8,525 nt of DNA from Clostridiales bacterium (GCA_022777455.1 JALFGI010000267.1:1-8525); one strand, 5' to 3'. Counted from the first letter of the stretch, positions 1 to 4,872 are shown. Translations and numbers: made by a program. Notes: generated from the sequence alone by a model not told the origin.

Positions 1-14
1 GGATTCTTCTTTTA

Positions 15-782
15 TTATGATGCAAAGGATTCTTTTGCTGCATCACGAAGAAAAACATAGGTATTATCGTCTGAACGTGTTTCATCGAACCTGTAGTTCA
101 GACGATCAAACGACTGAATCTGCACTGGGTCTGTAATCTGATCCTGTGCCATGTAGCGAACCATCTCGCCCCGGGCCATTTTACACATGGTCCCTTTTTC
201 AATCACCTTGCCGTCTTTTTCTTCACCAAACACGCAGGTGATGAAGTGAACGAGATCCGGCAGGTATTTGGACACGCAGACGCTGTATTCTTTGGACGCC
301 AGATTGATGATGCAGTCCGTTTCCGCAAACAGCGTTTTGGCCAGGCAGTCCCCCCAATAGGCATACAGATCCTTGCACTCCCCTATTTCCAGCTTTGCCT
401 GCATTTCCAGGCGATACGATGTTACTCCGTCGAAGGGGCGAAGAATGCCATAAAAGCCGGACAGAATGCGCAGATGCTCCTGAATATAGGCATACTCCTG
501 ATCCGTGAACACCCCGGGAGCCATGTACTGATACTGGATGCCCTCATAGGCCAGCACCGCCGGGGTCAGCCGTCGGTGTAGATCCATGTCTTGCAGCCGT
601 TGGACATTCAGTTTGGCAATTTGGTCGTTGCATTTCCAAAGCTTTTTCAGTTCGTCGTAGGACATGCTTTGCAGCTTCCGGCAGATCTCCTCTGTATTCC
701 TCAGGAACAGCGGTGTAGCCCGGCATGGGAAACTATCCGTGTCCACCTTCATTTTCTTTGCCGGGGATATGATGATTCTCAT
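15..782 (-). CDS. yaaA: YaaA family peroxide stress protein (DUF328)
   Basis: The 255-residue product matches the YaaA/DUF328 family in length (E. coli YaaA is about 258 residues) and in its conserved blocks: ISPAKKM at residues 5-11, FYGILRPFDG followed by YRLEM near the middle, INLASKEYSV, and ARGEMVRYM towards the C-terminus. In E. coli YaaA is a cytosolic DNA-binding protein that limits free iron and so reduces Fenton damage during hydrogen peroxide stress; its biochemical mechanism is less clear. The ATG lies 3 bp after the stop of the upstream peroxiredoxin gene, with GGAG inside the end of that gene acting as ribosome binding site, so the two are almost certainly co-transcribed and probably translationally coupled. 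The gene is complete: the TAA stop is at 15-17. No terminator is visible in the 14 bases beyond it. Family assignment is confident; the role in this organism is inferred. Confidence 0.93.
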   Translation of the reverse strand: MRIIISPAKKMKVDTDSFPCRATPLFLRNTEEICRKLQSMSYDELKKLWKCNDQIAKLNVQRLQDMDLHRRLTPAVLAYEGIQYQYMAPGVFTDQEYAYIQEHLRILSGFYGILRPFDGVTSYRLEMQAKLEIGECKDLYAYWGDCLAKTLFAETDCIINLASKEYSVCVSKYLPDLVHFITCVFGEEKDGKVIEKGTMCKMARGEMVRYMAQDQITDPVQIQSFDRLNYRFDETRSDDNTYVFLRDAAKESFAS

Positions 783-785
783 GCC

Positions 786-1250
786 TTACTGCTCCGCTGC
801 CAGATAGGCAAGAATGTCAGCGGCATTGGTATCCGGCTTGACTTTTGGCATGACTTTTTCGATGATGCCCTGTTCATTGATGATAAAGGTCGTGCGAACC
901 ACACCCATGCTCACCTTGCCGTAGAGCTTCTTTTCCTGCCAGACTCCATAGGCCTGAATCGCCTGCAATTCCGGGTCGGATAGGAGGATAAAGGGCAGGT
1001 CATACTTCTGGGCAAATTTCTGATGGGATGCCACGGAATCCTTGCTGATACCAATGACGATAACATCCTGCATCTTGAACTGCTCGTAGCTTGCGGCGAA
1101 AGCGCAGGCTTGCCGGGTGCAGCCAGGGGTATTGTCCTTGGGATAGAAATACAGGACGACTTTTCTGCCCCGAAAATCTTTCAGGCTGACATGATTTCCG
1201 TCCTTGTCAGGAAGGCAAAAATCCGGCGCTTTTATATTGACTTCCAACAT
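786..1250 (-). CDS. bcp: Thioredoxin-dependent thiol peroxidase, BCP/PrxQ-type peroxiredoxin
   Basis: A 154-residue peroxiredoxin of the BCP/PrxQ class, which reduces hydrogen peroxide and organic hydroperoxides in the cytosol with electrons from thioredoxin. The thioredoxin-fold start is clear (APDFCLPDKDG, then VVLYFYPKDNTPGCT). The peroxidatic cysteine is C44 in TPGCT, and C49 five residues later is the expected resolving cysteine of atypical 2-Cys BCP proteins. The TFIINEQG strand near residue 121 is also typical. Length agrees with E. coli Bcp (about 156). The start is supported by AAAGGAG at 1259-1265, 8 bases before the ATG. It is the first gene of a leftward operon with yaaA (3-bp gap), pairing a peroxide scavenger with an iron-limiting stress protein. 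A candidate promoter lies at 1280-1308. Confidence 0.95.
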   Translation of the reverse strand: MLEVNIKAPDFCLPDKDGNHVSLKDFRGRKVVLYFYPKDNTPGCTRQACAFAASYEQFKMQDVIVIGISKDSVASHQKFAQKYDLPFILLSDPELQAIQAYGVWQEKKLYGKVSMGVVRTTFIINEQGIIEKVMPKVKPDTNAADILAYLAAEQ

Positions 1251-1279
1251 GGTAAATTCTCCTTTGCTTTTTTTGAAGC

Positions 1280-1308
1280 ATCATATCAGAAAAGCGAGAC
1301 AATTGCAA
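1280..1308 (-). promoter_or_regulatory. Candidate sigma-A promoter for bcp-yaaA
   Basis: On the minus strand TTGCAA (1308-1303) is followed after 17 bp by TATGAT (1285-1280), preceded by TG one base upstream as in an extended -10. Transcription would start about 30 bp before the bcp start codon. Only the motif match and position support it. No clear PerR-type dyad overlaps it. Confidence 0.5.
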
Positions 1309-1353
1309 GAGCATGGACGAATTTGCACAAAGAATCAACCAGAGTCAATACAG

Positions 1354-1385
1354 CCCCCAAAAAAGGAGACGAGAACATTTGGGGG
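1354..1385. repeat. Inverted repeat in the bcp / DUF2935 spacer
   Basis: Perfect 8-bp arms CCCCCAAA (1354-1361) and TTTGGGGG (1378-1385) are separated by 16 bp, and are followed directly by the palindrome CACCGGTG (1386-1393). It lies in the divergent spacer 55 bp upstream of the DUF2935 start codon. There is no T run after it, so it is not a standard terminator. It could be an operator or a 5' leader stem. I saw no convincing -35/-10 pair for the rightward gene in this spacer. Confidence 0.5.
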
Positions 1386-1439
1386 CACCGGTGCATACAT
1401 TGATACGGCAACCAAATAAGATGATGGTCTGGAGGTACT

Positions 1440-2330
1440 ATGAATCAGAATCGATATGTAGTAAAATCTTTGGAATTGCACCTGTTTTTCTCCCGAATCA
1501 TGAAAGAACACGCATTTTTTCTGCAAGCCGGATTCACGCCGGCTGCTGCGGCCTTCTCTGAGAGAGCAGCCTTTTTTCAAAAAGAATTTGAGACGCTGCT
1601 GCGGGATTCCGTAACGCTTGCGGGTAGTGTCGTGGGGAAGGAAGTGATCAGCTCGGGAGAGATTGTGACAGAGTTCACCGCCTGGGCCGAAAAGCAGACA
1701 GAGTGCTTTACGGGAATTCCCATGGACAAGGAAATCACAAACCAAACGCTGTGTTTGAAACCCGGTGGAATTCGCCGTGACCTGACTCAGATACAGGGAA
1801 GGGTACGCAGACTGAACCGCACCGCATTACGACTGCTGAGCGGGCTGATTGACCTCAAAGAAAACATACTCAAATGTGTCTTGAACTGTGAGCTGTTTAC
1901 GCTGAACTATCCGCTGCTGATAGAGCACATTCTCCGGGAAGCAAAGCTATACCGGAGGTATGTGGAGATTCTGGAACGGGAAGGCGATCTGTCCGAATGC
2001 ACTATGAAAGAAAACGAATGCTTCTGGAACCAGATCATGATGGAACACGCCCAGTTTATTCGGGGACTGTTGGACCCCTGCGAGACGGAACTATTCTGCA
2101 CCGCCGACAACTTTGCGAAAGAGTATAGCAGACTTCTGACAAGCAGCAGAAATGCCGCTCAAAATGCGCAGCCGGGAAATTCTCTGGCACAGACTGTCCG
2201 CTTCCGGGATTTTAAAACGGCGGCGGTACAGGGTATCCAACAGTGTAAAATCCGAAGTGTGATTCTTCCGCTTTTAGCCGACCATGTTCTCAGGGAGGCA
2301 AACCACTATATCCGGGTGCTTCAGCATTAA
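1440..2330 (+). CDS. DUF2935 family protein, tandem helical-bundle repeat
   Basis: A 296-residue soluble protein that I recognise as DUF2935, a family common in Firmicutes with no established function. It is a tandem duplication. LELHLFFSRIMKEHAFFL (E23, H24) near the N-terminus is echoed by NECFWNQIMMEHAQFI (E202, H203). Likewise LLIEHILREA (E162, H163, E167) is echoed at the C-terminus by LLADHVLREA (D281, H282, E286). Paired acidic/histidine positions on amphipathic helices resemble the metal-binding patterns of ferritin-like four-helix bundles, so a di-metal site in each half is plausible but inferred. There is no signal peptide or membrane segment. The start is fixed by GGAGG at 1431-1435, 4 bases before ATG. 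It lies upstream of, and codirectional with, the PerR-like gene, which fits a role in metal or oxidative stress. No terminator separates the two genes. Confidence 0.85.
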   Translation: MNQNRYVVKSLELHLFFSRIMKEHAFFLQAGFTPAAAAFSERAAFFQKEFETLLRDSVTLAGSVVGKEVISSGEIVTEFTAWAEKQTECFTGIPMDKEITNQTLCLKPGGIRRDLTQIQGRVRRLNRTALRLLSGLIDLKENILKCVLNCELFTLNYPLLIEHILREAKLYRRYVEILEREGDLSECTMKENECFWNQIMMEHAQFIRGLLDPCETELFCTADNFAKEYSRLLTSSRNAAQNAQPGNSLAQTVRFRDFKTAAVQGIQQCKIRSVILPLLADHVLREANHYIRVLQH

Positions 2331-2337
2331 AAAGTAG

Positions 2338-2366
2338 TTGACAACTATTCTTTAATAATATATAAT
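2338..2366 (+). promoter_or_regulatory. Full-consensus promoter of the perR-like gene
   Basis: TTGACA (2338-2343), a 17-bp spacer and TATAAT (2361-2366) give a perfect sigma-70/sigma-A consensus. It starts 7 bases after the stop of the DUF2935 gene and sits about 30 bp upstream of the perR-like ribosome binding site. Such a strong promoter in front of a repressor gene fits tight autoregulation through the dyad that covers its spacer and -10. Confidence 0.88.
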
Positions 2367-2380
2367 ACTATTAAAGAATA
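2346..2380. promoter_or_regulatory. Perfect dyad over the perR-like promoter, putative PerR/Fur-type operator
   Basis: Arms TATTCTTTAATA (2346-2357) and TATTAAAGAATA (2369-2380) are perfect 12-bp inverted repeats around an 11-bp core that contains the -10 box. Within it, 2361-2375 reads TATAATA-C-TATTAAA, a 7-1-7 near-dyad (six of seven pairs) like the AT-rich boxes bound by PerR and other Fur-family proteins. Binding here would block RNA polymerase. The dyad is observed; the identity of the binding protein is inferred from its position before a PerR-like gene. Confidence 0.65.
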
Positions 2381-2402
2381 AAAACAAATAAGGATGAGCG
2401 GC

Positions 2403-2801
2403 ATGAAAAACCGTAATACCATTCAACGGACACTGGTTCTGGAAACAGTGCGAAAACTCCGGTGTCATGCAACAGCAGATCAGATTTATGAAGAAATTAC
2501 AAAGGAGCACCCCACCATCAGCAAAGCCACGGTGTATCGCAATCTGTCCCTTCTTTCCGAAATAGGGGAAATTCGAAGGCTGGAAATTCCGGGCGGCGCG
2601 GACTGCTTCGATCACCGGGTTCATGACCACTGCCATGTTCGGTGTGATAAATGCGGCCGGGTCTTTGATGTAGATATGGAATTCGTCACCGGTTTGGAAA
2701 AAGGCATTCATGATGCCCATGGTTTTTCCTTTACCGGCTATGATATCTTGTTCCATGGCATATGCCCGGATTGTCAGGGGGCTGCCCAGTCCCAGCCCTG
2801 A
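2403..2801 (+). CDS. perR: Fur-family metal-dependent regulator, PerR-like
   Basis: A 132-residue Fur-family repressor: an N-terminal winged helix (HATADQIYEEI, then ISKATVYRNLSLL recognition helix) and a C-terminal dimerisation domain. The structural zinc site is complete: C81, C84 (CDKC) and C121, C124 (CPDC). The five regulatory metal ligands of Bacillus PerR have counterparts here: H22, D70, H76, H78 and D89. Asp rather than Glu at the last position favours a peroxide-sensing PerR over an iron-sensing Fur, though Zur cannot be excluded. I prefer ATG 2403 because AAGGA (2390-2394) is 8 bases before it; the upstream in-frame ATG at 2394 overlaps that same ribosome binding site. It has its own consensus promoter inside a dyad, so autorepression is likely. 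Next to bcp, yaaA and DUF2935 it probably controls a peroxide/metal regulon. Confidence 0.85.
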   Translation: MKNRNTIQRTLVLETVRKLRCHATADQIYEEITKEHPTISKATVYRNLSLLSEIGEIRRLEIPGGADCFDHRVHDHCHVRCDKCGRVFDVDMEFVTGLEKGIHDAHGFSFTGYDILFHGICPDCQGAAQSQP

Positions 2802-2814
2802 CGCATCGAAAATG

Positions 2815-2839
2815 TGCGCATACGGGCGCAGATCCCGTA
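2815..2839 (+). other. Two overlapping short hairpins in the perR-queD spacer
   Basis: TGCGC (2815-2819) can pair with GCGCA (2826-2830), and TACGGG (2821-2826) can pair with CCCGTA (2834-2839). The two stems share bases and cannot form together. A further stem covers the end of the perR-like gene (about 2774-2801). None is followed by a T run. They may affect messenger stability or queD translation, but chance is quite possible at this length. Confidence 0.3.
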
Positions 2840-2864
2840 AATATATACGCAAAGGAGTATCACT

Positions 2865-3431
2865 ATGAGAAGCATTACAACATTAGACCTGCAATACGCA
2901 CACCGTTTCTATGGATTCAAGGGTGAAGCACAGTACCTTCATGGTCATACCGGTCTTCTGACCATCGAGGTTGAGGACACTGTGGAGCCCGGTGTCAATA
3001 TGGTTTTTCCCTGTAACGAAATCAAGAAGACCGCATGGGAAGTGCTGAAAAACTTTGACCATGCACTGATTCTGAGAGAGGACGATCCTCTTCTGCCCGC
3101 CATTCTGGGTGTCTACGAGGCTCAGGGCATTCGTAACGGTGCCCCCTCCAACAAAATGAAGGGCCCCGCCTTCAAGACGGAGCTGGCCACTGCTTACCCG
3201 GAATGCCGCCTGGTTGTCACCAAGGAGACCATGACCGTGGAAGGCATGATCAAGATTGTTTATGATCTGCTGAAGGATAAGCTGAATATTGCCAAGCTCA
3301 CCTTTACCAGCGGCGTCAATGCCGCCTCCCAGGAATACACCCCCAGCAGCCAGATTGACCGCTGCCCCCTGTGCGGAATTGCTCTGAACGAGAAGGGTGT
3401 CTGCCCCAAGTGCGGATATAAAAAGCAGTAA
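2865..3431 (+). CDS. QueD/PTPS-like protein without catalytic cysteine, fused to a zinc ribbon
   Basis: A 188-residue protein of the 6-pyruvoyl/6-carboxy-tetrahydropterin synthase family (COG0720). The zinc triad is present: H13 (YAHRF) and H26, H28 (LHGHTG). The catalytic Asp-His pair is probably D65-H66 (NFDHALIL). However, the cysteine normally four residues before HGH is Ala22, and there is no Glu at the usual pterin-anchoring position near TSGVNAASQEY. About 35 extra residues sit around 80-115, and the C-terminus carries a CPLC/CPKC zinc ribbon (C167, C170, C180, C183), which E. coli QueD lacks. So it is a divergent paralogue, and true QueD activity in queuosine synthesis is doubtful. 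The start is set by AAAGGAG (2851-2857), 7 bases before ATG. It follows the perR-like gene by 63 bp without a terminator and is probably co-transcribed with it. Confidence 0.82.
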   Translation: MRSITTLDLQYAHRFYGFKGEAQYLHGHTGLLTIEVEDTVEPGVNMVFPCNEIKKTAWEVLKNFDHALILREDDPLLPAILGVYEAQGIRNGAPSNKMKGPAFKTELATAYPECRLVVTKETMTVEGMIKIVYDLLKDKLNIAKLTFTSGVNAASQEYTPSSQIDRCPLCGIALNEKGVCPKCGYKKQ

Positions 3432-3474
3432 GTCCCCTATTTTCTACCTTCCATATTCTCCCCTTGAAAACGCT

Positions 3475-3513
3475 CTGCGGCAGGTCAGAATTGACCTGCC
3501 GCAGGATTTTTCT
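3475..3513 (+). terminator. Intrinsic terminator after the queD-like gene
   Basis: A perfect 13-bp stem CTGCGGCAGGTCA (3475-3487) / TGACCTGCCGCAG (3492-3504) with a GAAT loop is followed by GATTTTTCT. It lies 44 bases after the queD-like stop codon and should end the DUF2935-perR-queD transcript. Confidence 0.93.
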
Positions 3514-3545
3514 AATACTAGACTTTAATGAAAAGTTCACAAAGA

Positions 3546-3640
3546 TTTCCGAGGATGATTTGCGTAAAACAAGGCGACGTGTAGCTTGGCTGACACCAAG
3601 CAAAGACGACAACGCAGTTTTACACAAATCAGGCCGGAAA
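3546..3640. repeat. Long imperfect palindrome, left part of a compound hairpin element
   Basis: About 95 bp that fold on themselves. TTTCCG (3546-3551) pairs with CGGAAA (3635-3640), GATTTGCGTAAAAC (3557-3570) with GTTTTACACAAATC (3617-3630; 13 of 14), and GCTTGG (3584-3589) with CCAAGC (3596-3601) around a 6-base loop. Flanking sequence back to about 3522 and on to 3660 shows weaker complementarity. It holds no plausible gene. The layout suggests a dispersed repeat or structured RNA rather than a terminator, since a strong terminator already precedes it. Confidence 0.65.
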
Positions 3641-3656
3641 GATTGGGAGGTTTTAA

Positions 3657-3825
3657 TTAAGGCAACACCGCACACTGGGTGCTGCGGGCTTCGACGGATC
3701 TTTTACCCCAATCGCGCAGTATGAAAAATGGGAAATACATACAGTATTCCCGCATTTTTCATACTTTCGCTTGGGATAAAATCTCTCGTCGAATCTCCTT
3801 GCCCCATTATGCGGTGTTGTCTTAA
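3657..3825. mobile_element. MITE-like palindromic element with terminal inverted repeats
   Basis: A 169-bp element bounded by TTAAGGCAACACCGCA (3657-3672) and TGCGGTGTTGTCTTAA (3810-3825), 16-bp terminal inverted repeats with one mismatch. Inside, AGTATGAAAAATG (3718-3730) and CATTTTTCATACT (3753-3765) pair perfectly, and the sequences between (TTCGACGGATC... against ...CTCGTCGAA) pair imperfectly, so the whole unit can form one long hairpin. TTAA at both ends could be a duplicated target or part of the repeats. There is no open reading frame of interest and no transposase, so any mobility would be non-autonomous. It directly abuts the preceding palindrome. The element structure is seen; the MITE label is inference. 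Confidence 0.65.
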
Positions 3826-3850
3826 AGAATAGTATAATACAACGCTCCCA

Positions 3851-4339
3851 TCAAGACAGCTTCTGTCTGATGTATTCTCCAATATTGCATGCGCTGATTT
3901 GTAGGGAAAACGAAAATTCCTGTTCGATGATCCCTTCCACCTTCCGCAAAAGCTCACGTTCCCCAGCAGAAAGCCCTTTGGACATCATCTGACGGTGGAG
4001 ACAGCTCGCCAGTAATAAAAGCTCCCGTTCATTACGCCGGGAGATCATCTCCTGAAACTGTGCAATCCTCTTTTTACGGTCATTGGGCCAGGGAATCTCC
4101 TCGTTTTTCACGCTCATGATAATCGAATCAATCTCATTCTGGGATAGCACCGACCGCATCCGATCTTTATTCTTTGGATTATTCACCGGGAGATAAATCG
4201 TGGCGCTCCCCTGCTGAATCGGCTTAATAATATAGTATTCCTGCGCACCGCTCCCCGTCCGGAAATCCATCATACGGATATCCTCTATTTGACATATTCC
4301 GTGGGCTGCATAGTTGATGTATTCACCTTTCTGATACAT
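3851..4339 (-). CDS. CarD-like / CdnL-TRCF domain transcriptional regulator
   Basis: A 162-residue protein of the CarD/CdnL family. The N-terminal RNA-polymerase-interacting (TRCF-RID-like) domain occupies roughly residues 1-60 (GEYINYAAHGICQIEDI, then EYYIIKPIQQG and IYLPV). A helical C-terminal part follows, with PWPNDRKKR at 83-91, where W84 is a plausible counterpart of the tryptophan that CarD wedges into the minor groove at the upstream edge of the -10 element. Proteins of this class bind the RNA polymerase beta subunit and stabilise open complexes, especially at rRNA promoters; whether this copy is global or local is unknown. The start is supported by AAGGA on the minus strand (4349-4353), 9 bases before ATG, and by a good promoter at 4376-4405. 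It is transcribed divergently from the 79-residue gene. No clear terminator was found; the palindromic element just beyond may serve. Confidence 0.88.
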   Translation of the reverse strand: MYQKGEYINYAAHGICQIEDIRMMDFRTGSGAQEYYIIKPIQQGSATIYLPVNNPKNKDRMRSVLSQNEIDSIIMSVKNEEIPWPNDRKKRIAQFQEMISRRNERELLLLASCLHRQMMSKGLSAGERELLRKVEGIIEQEFSFSLQISACNIGEYIRQKLS

Positions 4340-4375
4340 TGTTTTCCATCCTTTAGGCAGATTTTTTCGAGGATA

Positions 4376-4405
4376 ATTATAGCAAAAATACGGGATTTAT
4401 TTCAA
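4376..4405 (-). promoter_or_regulatory. Promoter of the CarD-like gene
   Basis: Minus-strand TTGAAA (4405-4400), an 18-bp spacer and TATAAT (4381-4376), with TG giving an extended -10 (TGCTATAAT). It lies 37 bp upstream of the start codon. Its -35 lies in ATTTCAAAGG (4399-4408), which is repeated in inverted form at the opposing promoter. Confidence 0.75.
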
Positions 4406-4454
4406 AGGCTTTTTTCTCCAAAGTTTTTTCTCACTTTTTTGTTGAAAACGCCCT

Positions 4455-4483
4455 TTGAAATTTCCAAAAAATTTTAATATAAT
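4455..4483 (+). promoter_or_regulatory. Promoter of the 79-residue gene / MATE unit
   Basis: TTGAAA (4455-4460), a 17-bp spacer and TATAAT (4478-4483). Transcription should begin near 4490, only a few bases before the hairpin at 4493, so the transcript starts with that structure. Three T6 tracts (4410-4415, 4424-4429, 4435-4440) lie upstream and could act as an UP-like or bent region shared with the opposing promoter. Confidence 0.82.
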
Positions 4484-4492
4484 AGCAACGTA

Positions 4493-4546
4493 ACGAGTGG
4501 CATGTATGCGTAAGTCCAGTTGCGCATACACACCGCCCGTTTTTTT
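4493..4546 (+). promoter_or_regulatory. Promoter-proximal hairpin-terminator (leader attenuator candidate) before the 79-residue gene
   Basis: Outer stem ACGAGTGG (4493-4500) / CCGCCCGT (4533-4540), with one mismatch and one G-T pair, then inner perfect stem TGTATGCG (4503-4510) / CGCATACA (4523-4530) with a 12-base loop, followed by seven T (4540-4546). It starts within a few bases of the predicted transcript start and sits before the ribosome binding site of the 79-residue gene. As drawn it would stop transcription unless prevented, so it looks like a regulated attenuator, or gives a short RNA of about 55 nt. The bases CGTAAGTCCAG (4509-4519) recur in the next leader hairpin. Confidence 0.68.
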
Positions 4547-4571
4547 ATTTTATGAAAGGTAGGTTCATTCA

Positions 4572-4811
4572 ATGAAACGCGTGAAGGCGGCATGCATTTG
4601 TCAGACACTCCATTTTATGCTGAAGGATGATCTGGAACAAGAGCAGGCTGTAAGGCTGGTGAAGGAGGAATTGGCAAATTACAAGCGAAAGCTGGAACAG
4701 AATCGTACGCAATACAAAATCCTGGAAGAATCTCCCCAGCCCGATGGTTCCATCATTGTAAAAGTAATCAAGCAGTACAATGCAACTCCTGTTGGGGATT
4801 ATTTAAAATAA
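4572..4811 (+). CDS. Conserved small protein of unknown function (79 aa)
   Basis: A 79-residue protein with no domain I can name, although it resembles uncharacterised small proteins of Clostridia. Residues about 18-50 are highly charged and likely one long helix (EQAVRLVKEELANYKRKLEQN); two cysteines, C8 and C10, lie close together near the N-terminus; the C-terminal third has a beta-like stretch (GSIIVKVIKQYN). There is no signal peptide or membrane segment, so it should be cytosolic. Translation is well supported: AAAGGTAGG (4555-4563) lies 8 bases before ATG, and a strong promoter and hairpin leader precede it. It stands 86 bp upstream of the MATE transporter gene, which carries a hairpin with a related loop, suggesting shared control. 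Function is unknown. Confidence 0.8.
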   Translation: MKRVKAACICQTLHFMLKDDLEQEQAVRLVKEELANYKRKLEQNRTQYKILEESPQPDGSIIVKVIKQYNATPVGDYLK

Positions 4812-4822
4812 GCTCGTAAATT

Positions 4823-4872
4823 AAGCGTGTAGCCTATGGCGTAAATCCGGCATTCGTAGGCTGCACGCTTTT
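4823..4872 (+). promoter_or_regulatory. Leader hairpin before the MATE gene, loop related to the upstream attenuator
   Basis: Fourteen-base arms AAGCGTGTAGCCTA (4823-4836) and TAGGCTGCACGCTT (4857-4870) pair with a single G-T wobble around a 20-base loop, followed by a short T stretch (TTTTATT). It can act as a weak terminator between the 79-residue gene and the MATE gene. The loop contains CGTAAATCCGG (4840-4850), which matches CGTAAGTCCAG of the upstream hairpin at 9 of 11 positions; TATG precedes both. An unusually large conserved loop is not expected for a plain terminator. Confidence 0.62.

Noticed and set aside
1335..1745. A 136-codon minus-strand frame across the bcp/DUF2935 spacer
   Set aside because: It overlaps the real start of the DUF2935 gene in antisense and resembles no family.
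2394..2402. ATG at 2394 as the start of the perR-like gene
   Set aside because: It overlaps the AAGGA sequence that is well placed for the ATG at 2403.
2802..2864. preQ1 riboswitch before the queD-like gene
   Set aside because: The 63-bp spacer lacks a preQ1-I-like stem with the A-rich tail motif; only short generic stems are present.
3464..3724. An 86-codon plus-strand frame after the queD-like gene
   Set aside because: It runs through the terminator and both palindromes and has no proper ribosome binding site; the DNA is better explained as structured repeats.
3833..3838. TATAAT after the palindromic element as a rightward promoter
   Set aside because: There is no matching -35 box at 16-18 bp and no rightward gene behind it.
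3822..3840. A second copy of the perR operator: 3822-3833 is the exact reverse complement of 2344-2355 (12 bases), and TATAATAC also recurs
   Set aside because: The parts are in a different order, no dyad is formed, and no gene start is near; AT-rich chance similarity is more likely.
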